50,282 nt of DNA from Terriglobia bacterium (GCA_020073585.1 JAIQEV010000024.1:1-50282); one strand, 5' to 3'; shown: positions 23,683 through 33,342, numbered from the stretch's first letter. Translations and numbers: made by a program. Notes: generated by a model not told the origin, from the letters alone.

Positions 23683-24001
23683 GAGTCTATTGCCGGCGCT
23701 CCGCCTGCGCCAGACTTTCGTGGCGGCACGCGCGCTCCTGTAACTTCCGAACGCTTGGGGGGCTTCGGGGCAATAGCGGAAGGGGATGAAACAAACGACT
23801 TGGCCCCGGAGAGTCCAGCAGAATCCAAAGCGAGAAGGGGGATCAGTCCCGCTGAATTTACCATTAAACTTATACCATTATTCTAGCCGGAGGAACAGGA
23901 CCTAGCGCGAAGGTTGGGGGCCGCTCTTTTCCGCGCTCCGCGTTAGGCGCGGCATAACCTTTTTGCTATCCTCACAGTTCCTGCGCGGAGCGCCCCTGCC
24001 A
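23683..24001. other. Gene-free region between divergent kinase and permease genes
   Basis: A 319-nt region with a short AT-rich patch at about 23857-23885 (TTTACC, AAACTTATACC). It could hold -10 elements for either direction, but no well-spaced -35/-10 pair is convincing. No gene or stable RNA is seen. Confidence 0.5.
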
Positions 24002-25393
24002 ATGCCTGCCCAACTCGAGCCCTCTACGCCGCACAGCGCCGCCCCATCCGGCCTGGAACGCGGGCTGGGCCTGCGCGAAGCGGTGGCCCTGAACATGATT
24101 GACATGGTGGGCATCGGCCCGTTCGTGGTGAGCGCGCTGGTGATCCGCGAGATGGGCGGGCCGCAGGCCCTGCTGGCGTGGATCGGCGGCGCGGTGCTGG
24201 CGCTGCTCGACGCCCTCGTCTGGTCGGAACTGGGCGCGGCCATGCCCCGCGCCGGCGGCAGCTACGTCTTCCTGCGCGAAGCCTTCGGCGGGCAGCGCTG
24301 GGGCCGGCTGATGTCCTTCCTCTTCGTGTGGCAGACGCTGATCCAGGCGCCCCTGGTCATCGCCAGCGGAGCCATCGGCTTCTCGCAGTACGCCACCTAC
24401 CTGCACCCGTTCCCGGCGTGGCAGCAGAAGGCCCTCTCCGGCGGCGTGGTGCTTCTCCTCGTCGTGCTGCTCTATCGCCGCATCACCACGGTCGGCAAGA
24501 TCTCCGTCCTGCTGTGGATCGGCGTGCTGGCCACCATGTTCTGGCTCATCTTCGGCGGGGCCACGCATTTCAACGCGCGCCTGGCCTTCACCTTTCCTCC
24601 GGGCGCCTTCCACCTCTCCTGGGTCTTCTTCGCCGCGCTGGGCGGCGGCATGGTCAACACCGTGTACACCTACTGGGGCTACTACAACATCTGCCATCTC
24701 GGCGGAGAGATGAAGCAGCCCGAGCGCAACATCCCGCGGGGCATCCTCATCTCCATCGCGGGAATCGCCGTGCTCTACCTGCTGATGCAGACCAGCATCC
24801 TGGGCGTGGTGCCCTGGCAGCAGGCGCAGAATTCGCCGTTCCTGGTGAGCACCTTCGTGGAAACCATCTACGGCACGCGCGCCGCCAACCTGGCCACGCT
24901 GATGGTGCTGTGGATTGCGTTCGGCTCGATCTTCTCCGCGCTGCTCGGCTATTCGCGCGTGCCGTATTCCGCAGCGCTCGACGGAAATTTTTTCCCGGTA
25001 TTCGCGCGCGTGCACCCGCAGAAGCACTTTCCGCACCTTTCCCTGCTCTTTCTCGGGGCCTTGGCCTTTCTCTTCAGCCTGTTCTTCCGGCTGGCGGCGG
25101 TGATCAAGGCCATCCTGGCGATGCGCCTGCTCGTGCAGTTCATCGGGCAGGCCGTGGGCGTGATGCTTCTGCGGCGGCGCTGGCCCGCGGAGCGTCTGCC
25201 GTTCAAGATGTGGCTCTACCCCCTGCCCGCGCTGCTCACCATGCTGGGCTGGGCGGGCCTCTTCTGGGCCACGGGACCGGCGCGCAAGTGGGGATTGCTG
25301 GTGATCGGTCTGGGCGTGGTGGCGTTTCTCCTCCGCGCCCGGGTAGTGAGAGAATGGCCTTTTGCGCAGGACAAGCAGCCGGAGGCCGTGTGA
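24002..25393 (+). CDS. APC-superfamily amino acid/polyamine permease
   Basis: A 463-residue inner-membrane transporter with about 12 hydrophobic segments. The first helix carries the conserved GLGLREAVALNMIDMVGIGPFVV, matching the unwound substrate-binding helix of LeuT-fold APC carriers (usually G-x-G-x-G). It is followed by WIGGAVLALLDALVWSELGAAMPRAGGSYVFLREAFG, the standard helix 2-3 signature, and TYWGYYNICHLGGEMKQPERNIPRGI of helix 6-7. ATG 24002 is chosen over an upstream TTG in frame. Substrate cannot be assigned. The next gene (PIG-L-like) starts 65 nt downstream in the same direction. Confidence 0.92.
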   Translation: MPAQLEPSTPHSAAPSGLERGLGLREAVALNMIDMVGIGPFVVSALVIREMGGPQALLAWIGGAVLALLDALVWSELGAAMPRAGGSYVFLREAFGGQRWGRLMSFLFVWQTLIQAPLVIASGAIGFSQYATYLHPFPAWQQKALSGGVVLLLVVLLYRRITTVGKISVLLWIGVLATMFWLIFGGATHFNARLAFTFPPGAFHLSWVFFAALGGGMVNTVYTYWGYYNICHLGGEMKQPERNIPRGILISIAGIAVLYLLMQTSILGVVPWQQAQNSPFLVSTFVETIYGTRAANLATLMVLWIAFGSIFSALLGYSRVPYSAALDGNFFPVFARVHPQKHFPHLSLLFLGALAFLFSLFFRLAAVIKAILAMRLLVQFIGQAVGVMLLRRRWPAERLPFKMWLYPLPALLTMLGWAGLFWATGPARKWGLLVIGLGVVAFLLRARVVREWPFAQDKQPEAV

Positions 25394-25458
25394 ATCATTT
25401 TTTGAGTGTGCCATCCCGACCGGAAGGAATCTCTCTTGGATCGCAGCTTAGCCGACAA

Positions 25459-27987
25459 ATGAAAACCATTGCGCTTCTGGCTGCAGCACTGACTCTGTGG
25501 CTGGCCGCGCCCGCGGCGGCGCAATTCCCGCCCGCGCCGGGCACCGGCACGGGCCTGGCCGAAACGGTCGAGGCTATAGACAGCGCCCGCGTCACCACCC
25601 GCATCCTCTACGTCACCGCGCATCCCGACGACGAATCCTCATCGGTGCTCACCTACCTGGCGCGCGGCCTGCACGCCGACGTGGCTCTGCTCTCCCTCAC
25701 CCGCGGCGAAGGCGGCCAGAACGCCCTCGGCCCGGAACAGGCGCCGCAGCTCGGCCTTATCCGCTCCCAGGAGCTGCTGGCGGCGACCCGCGGCTACGGC
25801 GTGCAGCTCTTCTTCACCCGCGCGCCCGATTTCGGCTTTTCAAAGACCCCGGAGGAGTCCGAGCGCATCTGGGGCGACCAGGTGCTCGACGATATGGTGC
25901 GCGTCATCCGCACCTTCCGCCCGAACATCGTCATCAACAACTGGGGCGGCGTGCACAGCGGCCACGGCCATCACCAGGCGGCGGGATTGCTCACACCAAA
26001 GGCCGTGCAGATGGCCGCGGACCCGAAAGCCTTCCCCGCACAATTGCAGGAGGGCCTCCGCACCTGGGGCGGCGCGGCGCATCCGGTGGAGATCCTCGGC
26101 CTCGAGCGCGGCGGCGACAATCCCAAGGGATATATCCTCCCGCTCGACGAAATTTCGCCGCTCTACGGCAAATCTTGGCGGCAGATCGGCCTCGATGCCT
26201 TCGTCAATCACCGCACCCAGGGTATTTCCGGTTTTATCGGCTCGCCCTACATCTGGCGCCCCATTGCCCTGACCCGCGAAGACGGCGCCAAGCTCGATCC
26301 CGCCATCCTCGCCCGGCCTCTCACAAGCCTCTTCGGAGAAGAGCAGGGACAACTTTGCAAATCGCACCCCGATTGGTGCGCAACCGTGAAGACCGCGGAC
26401 GAGAAAATCGCGAGTGCGCACGCCGCTGCGCTGAAACTGGATTGGCCGGCCGCGGCGGAATTTCTCGCGCAAGCCTCGGAATCGATGAGCAGTCTCTATC
26501 CCGCCGACGCGATCTCTTTCTGGGATCCGCTCAACCCCGCCTATCCCGTGGTGGGTCGGATTTCCCATGCGCTCCTGCTGGCATCCGGTTTTGAATTTAC
26601 GGCGGAAGCCGACCGCAGCGAGGCCGTCGTGGGCGAGCCCGTCACCGTCACGGTCCGCTATGGCTGCCGCCGCGCGGTGAAATGCCCGGTCACGGATGGA
26701 CCGCTGTACTTGACGGGCATGGAAAATGCCGCCAATGGCGAAGGCGACCCGCTGAAAGGCCTGAAATACACAATCACATTTAAAGCTCCCCCCGAGGAAC
26801 CCAGGGTCTGGGAAAAACTCCAGCCCGAACCGGAATCGGCGGCCCACGCAATGCTGAGTATCAGGGTCGGCGAGGGCCGGTCCAAGCCAGTGGTTGTTCC
26901 AGTAACCCACATTCAGGCGAATTCGACGCGCGTGGACCGCGTGCCGCTGCGCATCGTCCCCGCCTACACCCTGGCGGTTGAACCCAAGCAGAAGATCGAG
27001 GTGCTGGCCCAAGCGCGCAAGCCGTTCGACGTATACGTGCGCGTTCATTCGAACGCAATGAAAGCGGCCAAGGTACGAACCGGGCTGGACGTTCCGTCCG
27101 GATGGACCACCAGCGCGGAACAGGAGATCGAATTCACCGGCCAGGGCGACCGCTACGCGCGCTTCACCGTGACCCCGCCGGAAAAGCTCGCTGCGGGCCG
27201 CTACCCGCTCGCCGCCTACGCCCGGCGAGGAGAAGAAAAGTTCTCGGCCTCGCTCGAACCGCTGCCCACGCTGCCCACCCAGTTCTGGAGCGAGCCGGCC
27301 ATCTGCCGCGTGCACGCTTTCGACGTCAGCGTGCCGGAAAATCTGCGCGTCGGCTACATCACCGCCGAGAGCGAGCCGGTGCCCGAAGCCCTCGAACGCC
27401 TGGGCATCCGCGTCGAAATGATCAATCCAACCGAGCTGGCTTTCGGCAACCTCGCGCGCTTCGACGCCATCGTCGTCGGCGTGCGCGCCTACGAGTTGCG
27501 CTCCGACTTGCCCGGCGCGAACCAGCGCCTGCTCGACTACGCCGCCAAGGGCGGCACGCTGGTGGTGCAGTACAACCGCGATTTCATCTGGGACAAGCTG
27601 CAGCCCGCGCCCTATCCCGCGAAGGTCGACCCGGGCAAGCCCGGCAGCCCCCTCCCGCGCATCACCGACGAAACTTCTCCCGTGAAATTCCTGAAGCCCG
27701 ATGACGCCTTGCTCAACCGCCCCAATAAGATCACGCAAGCGGATTTCGACGGCTGGGTGCAGGAGCGCGGCCTCTATTACTGGAGCCAGTTCGATGCGCG
27801 CTACACCCCGCTGCTGGCCATGAACGACCCGGGCGAGCCGGAACTCAACGGCGGCCTGGTCTACACGCGCTACGGCCTGGGCGCCTACATCTATACCGGA
27901 CTGGCCTTCTTCCGGCAGATGCCCGAGGGTGTGCCCGGAGCGTACAGGCTTTTTGTGAATCTCCTCAGCGCATCGCGCTTGCCCTGA
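25459..27987 (+). CDS. Exported PIG-L/LmbE-family deacetylase-like protein
   Basis: An 842-residue protein with a signal peptide (TIALLAAALTLWLAAPAAAQ, cleavage near residue 22). The N-terminal PIG-L domain has the zinc motif HPDDE at residues 55-59 and the second ligand region HSGHGHHQ at 166-173, as in enzymes that de-N-acetylate GlcNAc-type substrates. A linker with Ig-like strands follows (about 380-600). The C-terminal domain (GYITAESEPVPEALERLGIRVEMIN to the end) looks like a glutamine-amidotransferase-fold domain seen behind PIG-L in Acidobacteriota. ATG 25459 is chosen because it begins the signal peptide. Substrate is unknown; a periplasmic glycan is likely. Confidence 0.88.
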   Translation: MKTIALLAAALTLWLAAPAAAQFPPAPGTGTGLAETVEAIDSARVTTRILYVTAHPDDESSSVLTYLARGLHADVALLSLTRGEGGQNALGPEQAPQLGLIRSQELLAATRGYGVQLFFTRAPDFGFSKTPEESERIWGDQVLDDMVRVIRTFRPNIVINNWGGVHSGHGHHQAAGLLTPKAVQMAADPKAFPAQLQEGLRTWGGAAHPVEILGLERGGDNPKGYILPLDEISPLYGKSWRQIGLDAFVNHRTQGISGFIGSPYIWRPIALTREDGAKLDPAILARPLTSLFGEEQGQLCKSHPDWCATVKTADEKIASAHAAALKLDWPAAAEFLAQASESMSSLYPADAISFWDPLNPAYPVVGRISHALLLASGFEFTAEADRSEAVVGEPVTVTVRYGCRRAVKCPVTDGPLYLTGMENAANGEGDPLKGLKYTITFKAPPEEPRVWEKLQPEPESAAHAMLSIRVGEGRSKPVVVPVTHIQANSTRVDRVPLRIVPAYTLAVEPKQKIEVLAQARKPFDVYVRVHSNAMKAAKVRTGLDVPSGWTTSAEQEIEFTGQGDRYARFTVTPPEKLAAGRYPLAAYARRGEEKFSASLEPLPTLPTQFWSEPAICRVHAFDVSVPENLRVGYITAESEPVPEALERLGIRVEMINPTELAFGNLARFDAIVVGVRAYELRSDLPGANQRLLDYAAKGGTLVVQYNRDFIWDKLQPAPYPAKVDPGKPGSPLPRITDETSPVKFLKPDDALLNRPNKITQADFDGWVQERGLYYWSQFDARYTPLLAMNDPGEPELNGGLVYTRYGLGAYIYTGLAFFRQMPEGVPGAYRLFVNLLSASRLP

Positions 27988-28049
27988 CGTATGATTCTTT
28001 CGCCGCTGCCGTCGGCAAGGAAAGACGGCCGGCGCGAGGGATACACCCC

Positions 28050-28670
28050 ATGCATGAAGTCAGCGTGAAACGGAAGCTGCGGGCTGCCGGGCTGCTGTTC
28101 CTATGCGGATGCGTGCTGCTGCTCGGCGCTCTGCCCGCCGCGGCGCAAAACGAAAAAAAGAAGAAGAAAGATAAAGGGCCGATCGAGACCGCTCCTCTGA
28201 CCCTGCCCCTCCCCGAGGAGAAACAGATTGACGTGGCCATCTCCGGGATGCTCGCCGCGTGGCAACTGGGGGACGTCGAGTTGCTCCACAAGGCCTATGC
28301 CGACGACGTGTCCATCGTCAGCGGCGCGTGGGAGCCGCCTATCCTCGGCTGGGCCAACTATCTCGCGGATTACCAGCGGCAGCGCGCGCGTGTGCAGCAG
28401 GTGCGCATGGACCGGCTGAACACCTTTGTGCACGTGAGCGGCGCCTTCGGATGGGCCTGCTACCAGTGGGAATTTTCCGGAGTCGTGGACGGGCAGCAGA
28501 GCGCGGCGCGCGGCCAGACCACGCTGCTATTGGAGAAGCGCAACGGGCAGTGGCTGATCGTGCACAACCACACTTCGCTCATTCAGGCGATCACGCCTCC
28601 CGCACCGGCCGCAGCCCCCGCGGGCGCGCCAAGCCCGGCACAGCCGGAGAGCAAACCCCCGTCGCCGTGA
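28050..28670 (+). CDS. Exported NTF2-like (SnoaL/DUF4440) protein
   Basis: A 206-residue protein with a signal peptide (AGLLFLCGCVLLLGALPAAAQ, cleavage near residue 33), then a Lys-rich linker. The NTF2-like domain lies at about 55-175: IDVAISGMLAAWQLGDVELLHKAYADDVSIVSG, followed by WANYLADYQRQRARV and LLLEKRNGQWLIVHNHTS, the classic SnoaL/DUF4440 end strand. A Pro/Ala tail of about 25 residues closes it. Catalytic residues are not identifiable; many members are small-ligand binders. It is downstream of the PIG-L gene by 62 nt, possibly co-transcribed. Confidence 0.82.
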   Translation: MHEVSVKRKLRAAGLLFLCGCVLLLGALPAAAQNEKKKKKDKGPIETAPLTLPLPEEKQIDVAISGMLAAWQLGDVELLHKAYADDVSIVSGAWEPPILGWANYLADYQRQRARVQQVRMDRLNTFVHVSGAFGWACYQWEFSGVVDGQQSAARGQTTLLLEKRNGQWLIVHNHTSLIQAITPPAPAAAPAGAPSPAQPESKPPSP

Positions 28671-28713
28671 GCAGCGTGCCAAGCGCCGCGGCGGCCTAGC
28701 AGCCGCCCCGCGC

Positions 28714-28998
28714 CTAGAAGTTCTTCAGCCCTTCGTACAGCCACACTCCGGCCATGGCCAGCAGGAGCACGCCGGAAGCGATGCCCGCGGTGGTGATGGG
28801 CCGGGAGAGCGCGCTGATCTTCGCCACGATCATGCGCTGCTCGGCGGCCATATGTTCTTCCGCGGCATCGATGAAGAGCTGATCATCCTCCTTATTGGTG
28901 AGCAGGCTCCGCCAGATCAGCAGCACGACGAATACGGCGGTGGCCAAACCCCAGGCAATCAGAAGGAATGTGAGAACATTCGGTTGCAGGGACTCCAT
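28714..28998 (-). CDS. Small two-helix membrane protein
   Basis: A 94-residue protein with two transmembrane helices, about 9-28 (LTFLLIAWGLATAVFVVLLIW) and 69-88 (TTAGIASGVLLLAMAGVWLYEG). A charged central region lies between them (KEDDQLFIDAAEEHMAAEQRMIVAKI). A good ribosome binding site (TGGGAGG) precedes ATG 28998. It is convergent with the NTF2-like gene. I do not recognise the family; small proteins of this design are often accessory to respiratory or stress complexes, but nothing here shows that. Confidence 0.7.
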   Translation of the reverse strand: MESLQPNVLTFLLIAWGLATAVFVVLLIWRSLLTNKEDDQLFIDAAEEHMAAEQRMIVAKISALSRPITTAGIASGVLLLAMAGVWLYEGLKNF

Positions 28999-29291
28999 GG
29001 TGACCTCCCAAAGGAACAGCCCCCAGGTGAACGAGCAGATGGAGCAGGCGGTTAACCCGCCTCTGCCCGGAGTTATAGCACTTTTCTCGCAGGAAGGGTA
29101 CCCTGGTGGCCATAGTAATCAAGGGGGGTCGGAGTCGCCCGCGGAACTTGTCCCGGCCCCTGTCGCCGCCCTCTGCGGAGGGCGATCTTTATCTTCCCTG
29201 CGCTCCCGCTCATCGCCCAGGTGCCGCCCGGCGCGTTGACAAAGCGCGGTGCGCCGGGCAAAATGAATTTACTGCATAACACCTCACCTGT

Positions 29292-29378
29292 GCCCAGGTG
29301 GCGGAACTGGCAGACGCGCTAGGTTCAGGACCTAGTTCTCGCAAGGGAGTGGAGGTTCGAGTCCTCTCCTGGGCACCA
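29292..29378 (+). tRNA. tRNA-Leu (anticodon CAG)
   Basis: The acceptor stem GCCCAGG (29292-29298) pairs with CCTGGGC (29368-29374) and is followed by an encoded ACCA. The anticodon arm is CTAGG-TTCAGGA-CCTAG with anticodon CAG. The D arm GGCGGAACTGGCAGACGC, a long class II variable arm around TTCTCGCAAGGGAG, and the T arm GAGGTTCGAGTCCTC complete it. All features fit a leucine isoacceptor reading CUG. Confidence 0.97.
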
Positions 29379-29664
29379 ATTTCTTCCTTCCGCAGCCGTA
29401 TCGCACGTTAACCCGGATCTTCGGCCTCCCCTCACGGAGGGCCCCCAGGCGCCGCCCTGCGCCGGCCCGCCCGCCCGGGCGGGCGCCTCTGGGCGCTTGA
29501 CAAACCCGCGGCAAGAGGCTAAATCTGCAGTCCCCGGCAAAATCAAACGGTTGTTTGGTGGGCCAGGGCGGGGAGCGCCGCTTCCGTTGGCGAAGCAGCC
29601 CCAGCCGGGCGGGCCGACCCGGAGCGGTCACGATTTCCCGGAACTCCAGAATGCGAGGACCATC

Positions 29665-30432
29665 ATGCGACTGAAGAACAAGCGGGCACTGATCACCGGC
29701 GGGGGCTCCGGCCTGGGCCGGGCCATGGCCGAGCGCTTCGCGGCCGAAGGCGCCGCCGTGGCCATCGCCGACATCAACCCGGCGGACGCCCAGGCGGTTG
29801 TGCGGCAGTTGACGGCCAAGGGGCACAAGGCCATGAGCACCATCGGCGACGTCTCCAAGACCGCCGACGCACAGCGCATGGTGCAGGAAGCCGTGGCTTT
29901 TCTGGGCGGGCTGGAGATCCTAGTGAACAACGCCGGCATCGAAACCGTCGGCTCGGTGACCTCCGCGGCAGAAGAGCACTGGGACCGCCAGATCAGCGTG
30001 AACCTGCGCGGCACGTTCGTGATGAGCCGCTTCGGCGTGCCGGAAATCATCAAGGCCGGCGGCGGCTCGGTGATCAACCTCGGCTCCATCGGCGGGCTGG
30101 TGGCGGTGAAGGAATATTCGGCCTACGGGGCCTCCAAGGCCGCCATCGTGCAGCTCACGCGCAGCATGGCCGCGGACTACGCCGCGCACAACATCCGCGT
30201 GAACAGCATCTGCCCGGGCCCCATCGACACGCCCATGATCCAGCGCGCCGCCGAGACCCTCAACCCCAAGGACCCCGAAGCGATCAAAAAATTGTACGGC
30301 AGCTACACCATGCTCAACCGCCTGGGCCGGCCGGAGGAGATTGCCAATTGCGCGCTCTTCCTGGCCAGCGACGAATCCAGCTACGTCACCGCGCACGCCC
30401 TGGTGGCCGACGGCGGATACACCGAGCAGTAA
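29665..30432 (+). CDS. Short-chain dehydrogenase/reductase
   Basis: A 255-residue NAD(P)-dependent oxidoreductase with the Rossmann motif TGGGSGLGRA (about residues 11-20). It also has NNAGIETVGS, the catalytic Ser in INLGSIGG, Y-x-x-x-K as YGASK, and NSICPGPIDTPM after the active site. ATG 29665 (MRLKNKRALITGG) is the standard SDR start; the longer frame runs back towards the tRNA. Asp in the second strand (ADINPAD) suggests NAD preference. It lies 47 nt upstream of the FAD oxidoreductase, and the two probably act in one pathway. The substrate is unknown. Confidence 0.93.
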   Translation: MRLKNKRALITGGGSGLGRAMAERFAAEGAAVAIADINPADAQAVVRQLTAKGHKAMSTIGDVSKTADAQRMVQEAVAFLGGLEILVNNAGIETVGSVTSAAEEHWDRQISVNLRGTFVMSRFGVPEIIKAGGGSVINLGSIGGLVAVKEYSAYGASKAAIVQLTRSMAADYAAHNIRVNSICPGPIDTPMIQRAAETLNPKDPEAIKKLYGSYTMLNRLGRPEEIANCALFLASDESSYVTAHALVADGGYTEQ

Positions 30433-30479
30433 GCACAGCAGCGGAAATCGCAGCGCACGGAGCGAAAGGGACAGGACCC

Positions 30480-31871
30480 ATGGCAAAGTACGACGTAGTG
30501 GTGATTGGAGCGGGAGCGGCGGGACTCAGCGCGGGCGCGATCCTGGCCAAGCAGGGCAAGAAGGTTCTGGTGATGGACCGGGACGAGTATCTCGGCGGCC
30601 GCGGCATGGCCATTCCCTATGAAGGCTACCGCCTGAATCTCGGCGGGCATCTCCTGGAAGATAGCGGTTCGGGTATCACCAAGATCATCGAATACATCGG
30701 CGGCAAGCTGGAGCACGGGCCGACCAGCAAGGGCATGCCGGTGTGGGTCGGCGACCGCTGGAAGCCGGTGCAGGAGCTCTACAACACCGACAAGGGCGAG
30801 TTGAAGAAGATCATCCAGATCCTCACGGACATCGACTTCAAGGAGTTCGACAACTACGACGACGTGCCGCTGCGCACCTGGCTGCGCAAGTACACCACCA
30901 GCGAGGGGGTCATCGCCCTTTTCGAATACATCACCGCGGCCGAGGCCATGACCGAGCACTGGTACGACCACGTCGCCAGCGACAACCTCTACGTCCGCAA
31001 GATGCACTACATGGAAAAGCGCATGGCCGGCTATTCCTTCTGGCCGGTGGGCGGCTGGGACGGCATGTTCCGGCAGATGGCCGATGGCGTGACGCGCCAC
31101 GGCGGCGAAATCTGGATGCGGACCACGGCGCAGAAGCTGCTCATCGAGAAAGGCCGCGTGGTGGGCGTGGCTTATGAGAAGGGTCCGCGCGCCATTCCCA
31201 ACGAAGCCTACAACTGGGAGGTGGTGGAGACGGAGTGCGTGATTTCCACGCTGCCGGTCTGGAACGTCCTGAATTTCGTGCGCGAGGAGGATCTCCCGGA
31301 CTGGTACGTGGCGCAGATCAAGCTCCTGGCGCAGGACCAATTCCGCGCCTGCTGGCTGGGCTTCTATGCGGCCACGCGCGAGCCGGTTTTTACCGGGGTT
31401 CATCCGACCGAGCTGGCGGTCTGGTTCGGCGCGCCCAACAGCAAGCTGGGCGGCTTCGGCTTCCTGGGCACCGGCTATGATCCGCAGATCGCGCCCCCGG
31501 GCATGCACCTGTACAACTGCGGCTTCGTCTACCAGGGCCTGCGCAGCCCGCAATGGGTGGAAAAGCACTTCGCGCTAGCCGAGCGCGACCTGCAAGCCTT
31601 CTATCCCGACACCTGGACCGACAAGAACATCATCTGGAAGAAACGCCACCTCGTGGCCCAGCCGGCTTTCGGCGTCATCCAGAAGCCCGGCCTCGTCGGC
31701 AAATACCGCCCGGACTATTCCGCGCCCAATGTCGACGGCCTGTACTTCGCCTCGGAAACTTTCCGCTCGCGCGGCATCGGCGTGGACCGCGCGGCGCGCG
31801 CCGGATTAACCTGCGCGGAGCGCGCCCTGGGCCGGCGCATTCCCGAGTTCAAGGACTCCTGGCACGACTGA
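30480..31871 (+). CDS. FAD-dependent oxidoreductase, phytoene-desaturase-like
   Basis: A 463-residue flavoprotein with the N-terminal dinucleotide-binding motif VVVIGAGAAGLSAGAILAKQGKKVLVMDRDEYLGGRG (GxGxxG at about 10-15). A C-terminal FAD-closing segment reads NVDGLYFASETFRSRGIGVDRAARAGLTCAERAL. The family covers phytoene desaturases, amine oxidases and other large-substrate desaturases. The Trp/Tyr-rich middle (FWPVGGWDGMFRQMADGV) with GG-WDGM resembles the PDS/CrtI substrate lid but does not identify the substrate. It starts 47 nt behind the SDR gene, so the two are likely co-transcribed and act on the same lipid or polyketide-like compound. Confidence 0.88.
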   Translation: MAKYDVVVIGAGAAGLSAGAILAKQGKKVLVMDRDEYLGGRGMAIPYEGYRLNLGGHLLEDSGSGITKIIEYIGGKLEHGPTSKGMPVWVGDRWKPVQELYNTDKGELKKIIQILTDIDFKEFDNYDDVPLRTWLRKYTTSEGVIALFEYITAAEAMTEHWYDHVASDNLYVRKMHYMEKRMAGYSFWPVGGWDGMFRQMADGVTRHGGEIWMRTTAQKLLIEKGRVVGVAYEKGPRAIPNEAYNWEVVETECVISTLPVWNVLNFVREEDLPDWYVAQIKLLAQDQFRACWLGFYAATREPVFTGVHPTELAVWFGAPNSKLGGFGFLGTGYDPQIAPPGMHLYNCGFVYQGLRSPQWVEKHFALAERDLQAFYPDTWTDKNIIWKKRHLVAQPAFGVIQKPGLVGKYRPDYSAPNVDGLYFASETFRSRGIGVDRAARAGLTCAERALGRRIPEFKDSWHD

Positions 31872-31908
31872 GCGGGTTGCCCAAAGAAGTCGAGCGAAGA
31901 GCAAAGTC

Positions 31909-32028
31909 TGTCATTCTGAGGCCCCGGCGGTTTTGGCCGGGAGCCGAAGAATCTCAACGCAAAATCCTGCAAGCACGGTCAGTTGAGATCTCTCGTCCCG
32001 GTAAGATACGCCGGGACTCCGGATGACA
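31909..32028. repeat. Intergenic inverted repeat element, TGTCATTCTGAG type
   Basis: Ends TGTCATTCTGAG (31909-31920) and CTCCGGATGACA (32017-32028) form imperfect terminal inverted repeats. Inside are two further hairpins, around CCCGGCGGTTTTGGCCGGG and around CCCGGTAAGATACGCCGGG. Elements beginning TGTCATTCTGAG followed by a GAAGAATCTC core are a familiar intergenic repeat class in Acidobacteriota. It lies between convergent genes. Confidence 0.6.
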
Positions 32029-32049
32029 ATGTTGCCGCCGCTTTGCTTT

Positions 32050-33342
32050 CTAGCGCACCGCAAACTCTTCCTTTCCGATGGCCGCCTGCCCCGGATGGTC
32101 TTCGTACAAGAACGGCACGTTGCGCCCGCGCAGCAGCACGTTCCAGTACAGCCACGGCAAACCGTATTTTTTCAGCAGCCACATGTCGTAGCGCTCGCGG
32201 AACGTATTGATCGCCGGAATTTTCGGCGCGGGTTTGCCCGTGTAGTCGAGTTCGCACAGCAGCATCTTTCCGTACCCGGTGATGATCGGGCACGCGATGT
32301 AGCCGTCGTAGCGGGCTTGCGGCTCCCGCCCCGCAAGGACCGCGAGAAGGTTGGCCGCCACCACCGGGGCCTGGCGCGCCACCGCCGCGCCGGTCTTGGC
32401 ATTCGGAGTGTTGCCCACGTCGCCCAGTGCAAAGACGTTGGCGTATTTCACGTGCTGCAGCGTCTGCTTATCCACCGCCACCCACCCTTCCTGGGGCTTC
32501 GCGGGGTCCGCCAGCGGGCTCTTGCGAATGAACTCCGGCGCGCTCTGCGGCGGAACCACGTGCAGCAGATCGTACGGGATGGTGACCTGCTGCTTCTCCG
32601 GAACGCTCTTCAACTGAAACACGGCTTCGTTCTTCTCCGCGCGAATCTCCACCAGTTCGTGCTGGAAGCGCGCGTCGATTCCGTAGCGCTCCACGACCCG
32701 CTCCAGCACCGCGGCGTACTCCTTCGCTCCGTAGATCGCGGGCAGCGCCGAGCCGTAGACCACCCGCGCCTGGCGGCCAATGCCAATGCGGCGGAAATAG
32801 TCGGCGGCGAGATACATGATCTTCTGCGGCGCGCCGGGGCATTTGATGGGCGTGCCGGGCATGTGGAAGAGCGCGGTGCCGCCCTGAAACTTGCGGATCA
32901 GCTCCCAGGTCTTCGGCGCGAGGTCGTAGTCGTAATTCGTGGAGGCGTTGCCCTTGCGGATGGCCTCCTGCAGACCGGGAATGGCGTCCCAGTTGAGCTG
33001 CGCGCCCACGGCGACGACGAGGAAGTCGTACCCGATCTGCGCGCCGGACTGCGTGGTGACGCGCTGCTGCTCGGGGGCCACTTCCGCGACCCGCTCCCGG
33101 ATCCAGCGCACGCCTTCGGGAATGTAGCGGGCTTCCTCGCGCCCGGTGGAGGCCTGCGCGACCGCGCCGGCGCCGACCAGCGTCCACAGCGGCTGGTAGA
33201 AGTGGCGCGCGGAAGGTTCGACAATGGCGATGTCGCTCTGCCCGGCGCGCCGCAGCAGGCTGGCCGTGATGATCCCCGCGGTACCGCCGCCGAGAATGAG
33301 AATCTTGTGATGTTCTTTCTTTGCTTTTTCCTGCTGAGACAT
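32050..33342 (-). CDS. sqr: Sulfide:quinone oxidoreductase-like FAD protein
   Basis: A 430-residue membrane-associated flavoprotein of the SQR/NDH-2 superfamily. The FAD motif GGGTAGIITASLL (about 18-30) and the GLQEAIRKGNASTNYDYDLAPKTWELI region are present. The SQR signature TPIKCPGAPQKIMYLAADYFRR carries one redox Cys; a second is in IACPIITGYGKMLLCELDY near 360. Conservation of both Cys segments favours sulfide:quinone oxidoreductase of the SQOR branch over NADH dehydrogenase, but only three of the usual Cys are clear. A GAAGGAGC ribosome binding site precedes the ATG. Electrons from sulfide would enter the quinone pool. Confidence 0.85.
   Translation of the reverse strand: MSQQEKAKKEHHKILILGGGTAGIITASLLRRAGQSDIAIVEPSARHFYQPLWTLVGAGAVAQASTGREEARYIPEGVRWIRERVAEVAPEQQRVTTQSGAQIGYDFLVVAVGAQLNWDAIPGLQEAIRKGNASTNYDYDLAPKTWELIRKFQGGTALFHMPGTPIKCPGAPQKIMYLAADYFRRIGIGRQARVVYGSALPAIYGAKEYAAVLERVVERYGIDARFQHELVEIRAEKNEAVFQLKSVPEKQQVTIPYDLLHVVPPQSAPEFIRKSPLADPAKPQEGWVAVDKQTLQHVKYANVFALGDVGNTPNAKTGAAVARQAPVVAANLLAVLAGREPQARYDGYIACPIITGYGKMLLCELDYTGKPAPKIPAINTFRERYDMWLLKKYGLPWLYWNVLLRGRNVPFLYEDHPGQAAIGKEEFAVR

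Noticed and set aside
24178-25458. In-frame extension of the PIG-L gene over the permease gene
   Set aside because: The extension is a shadow of the permease; a signal peptide begins at 25459.
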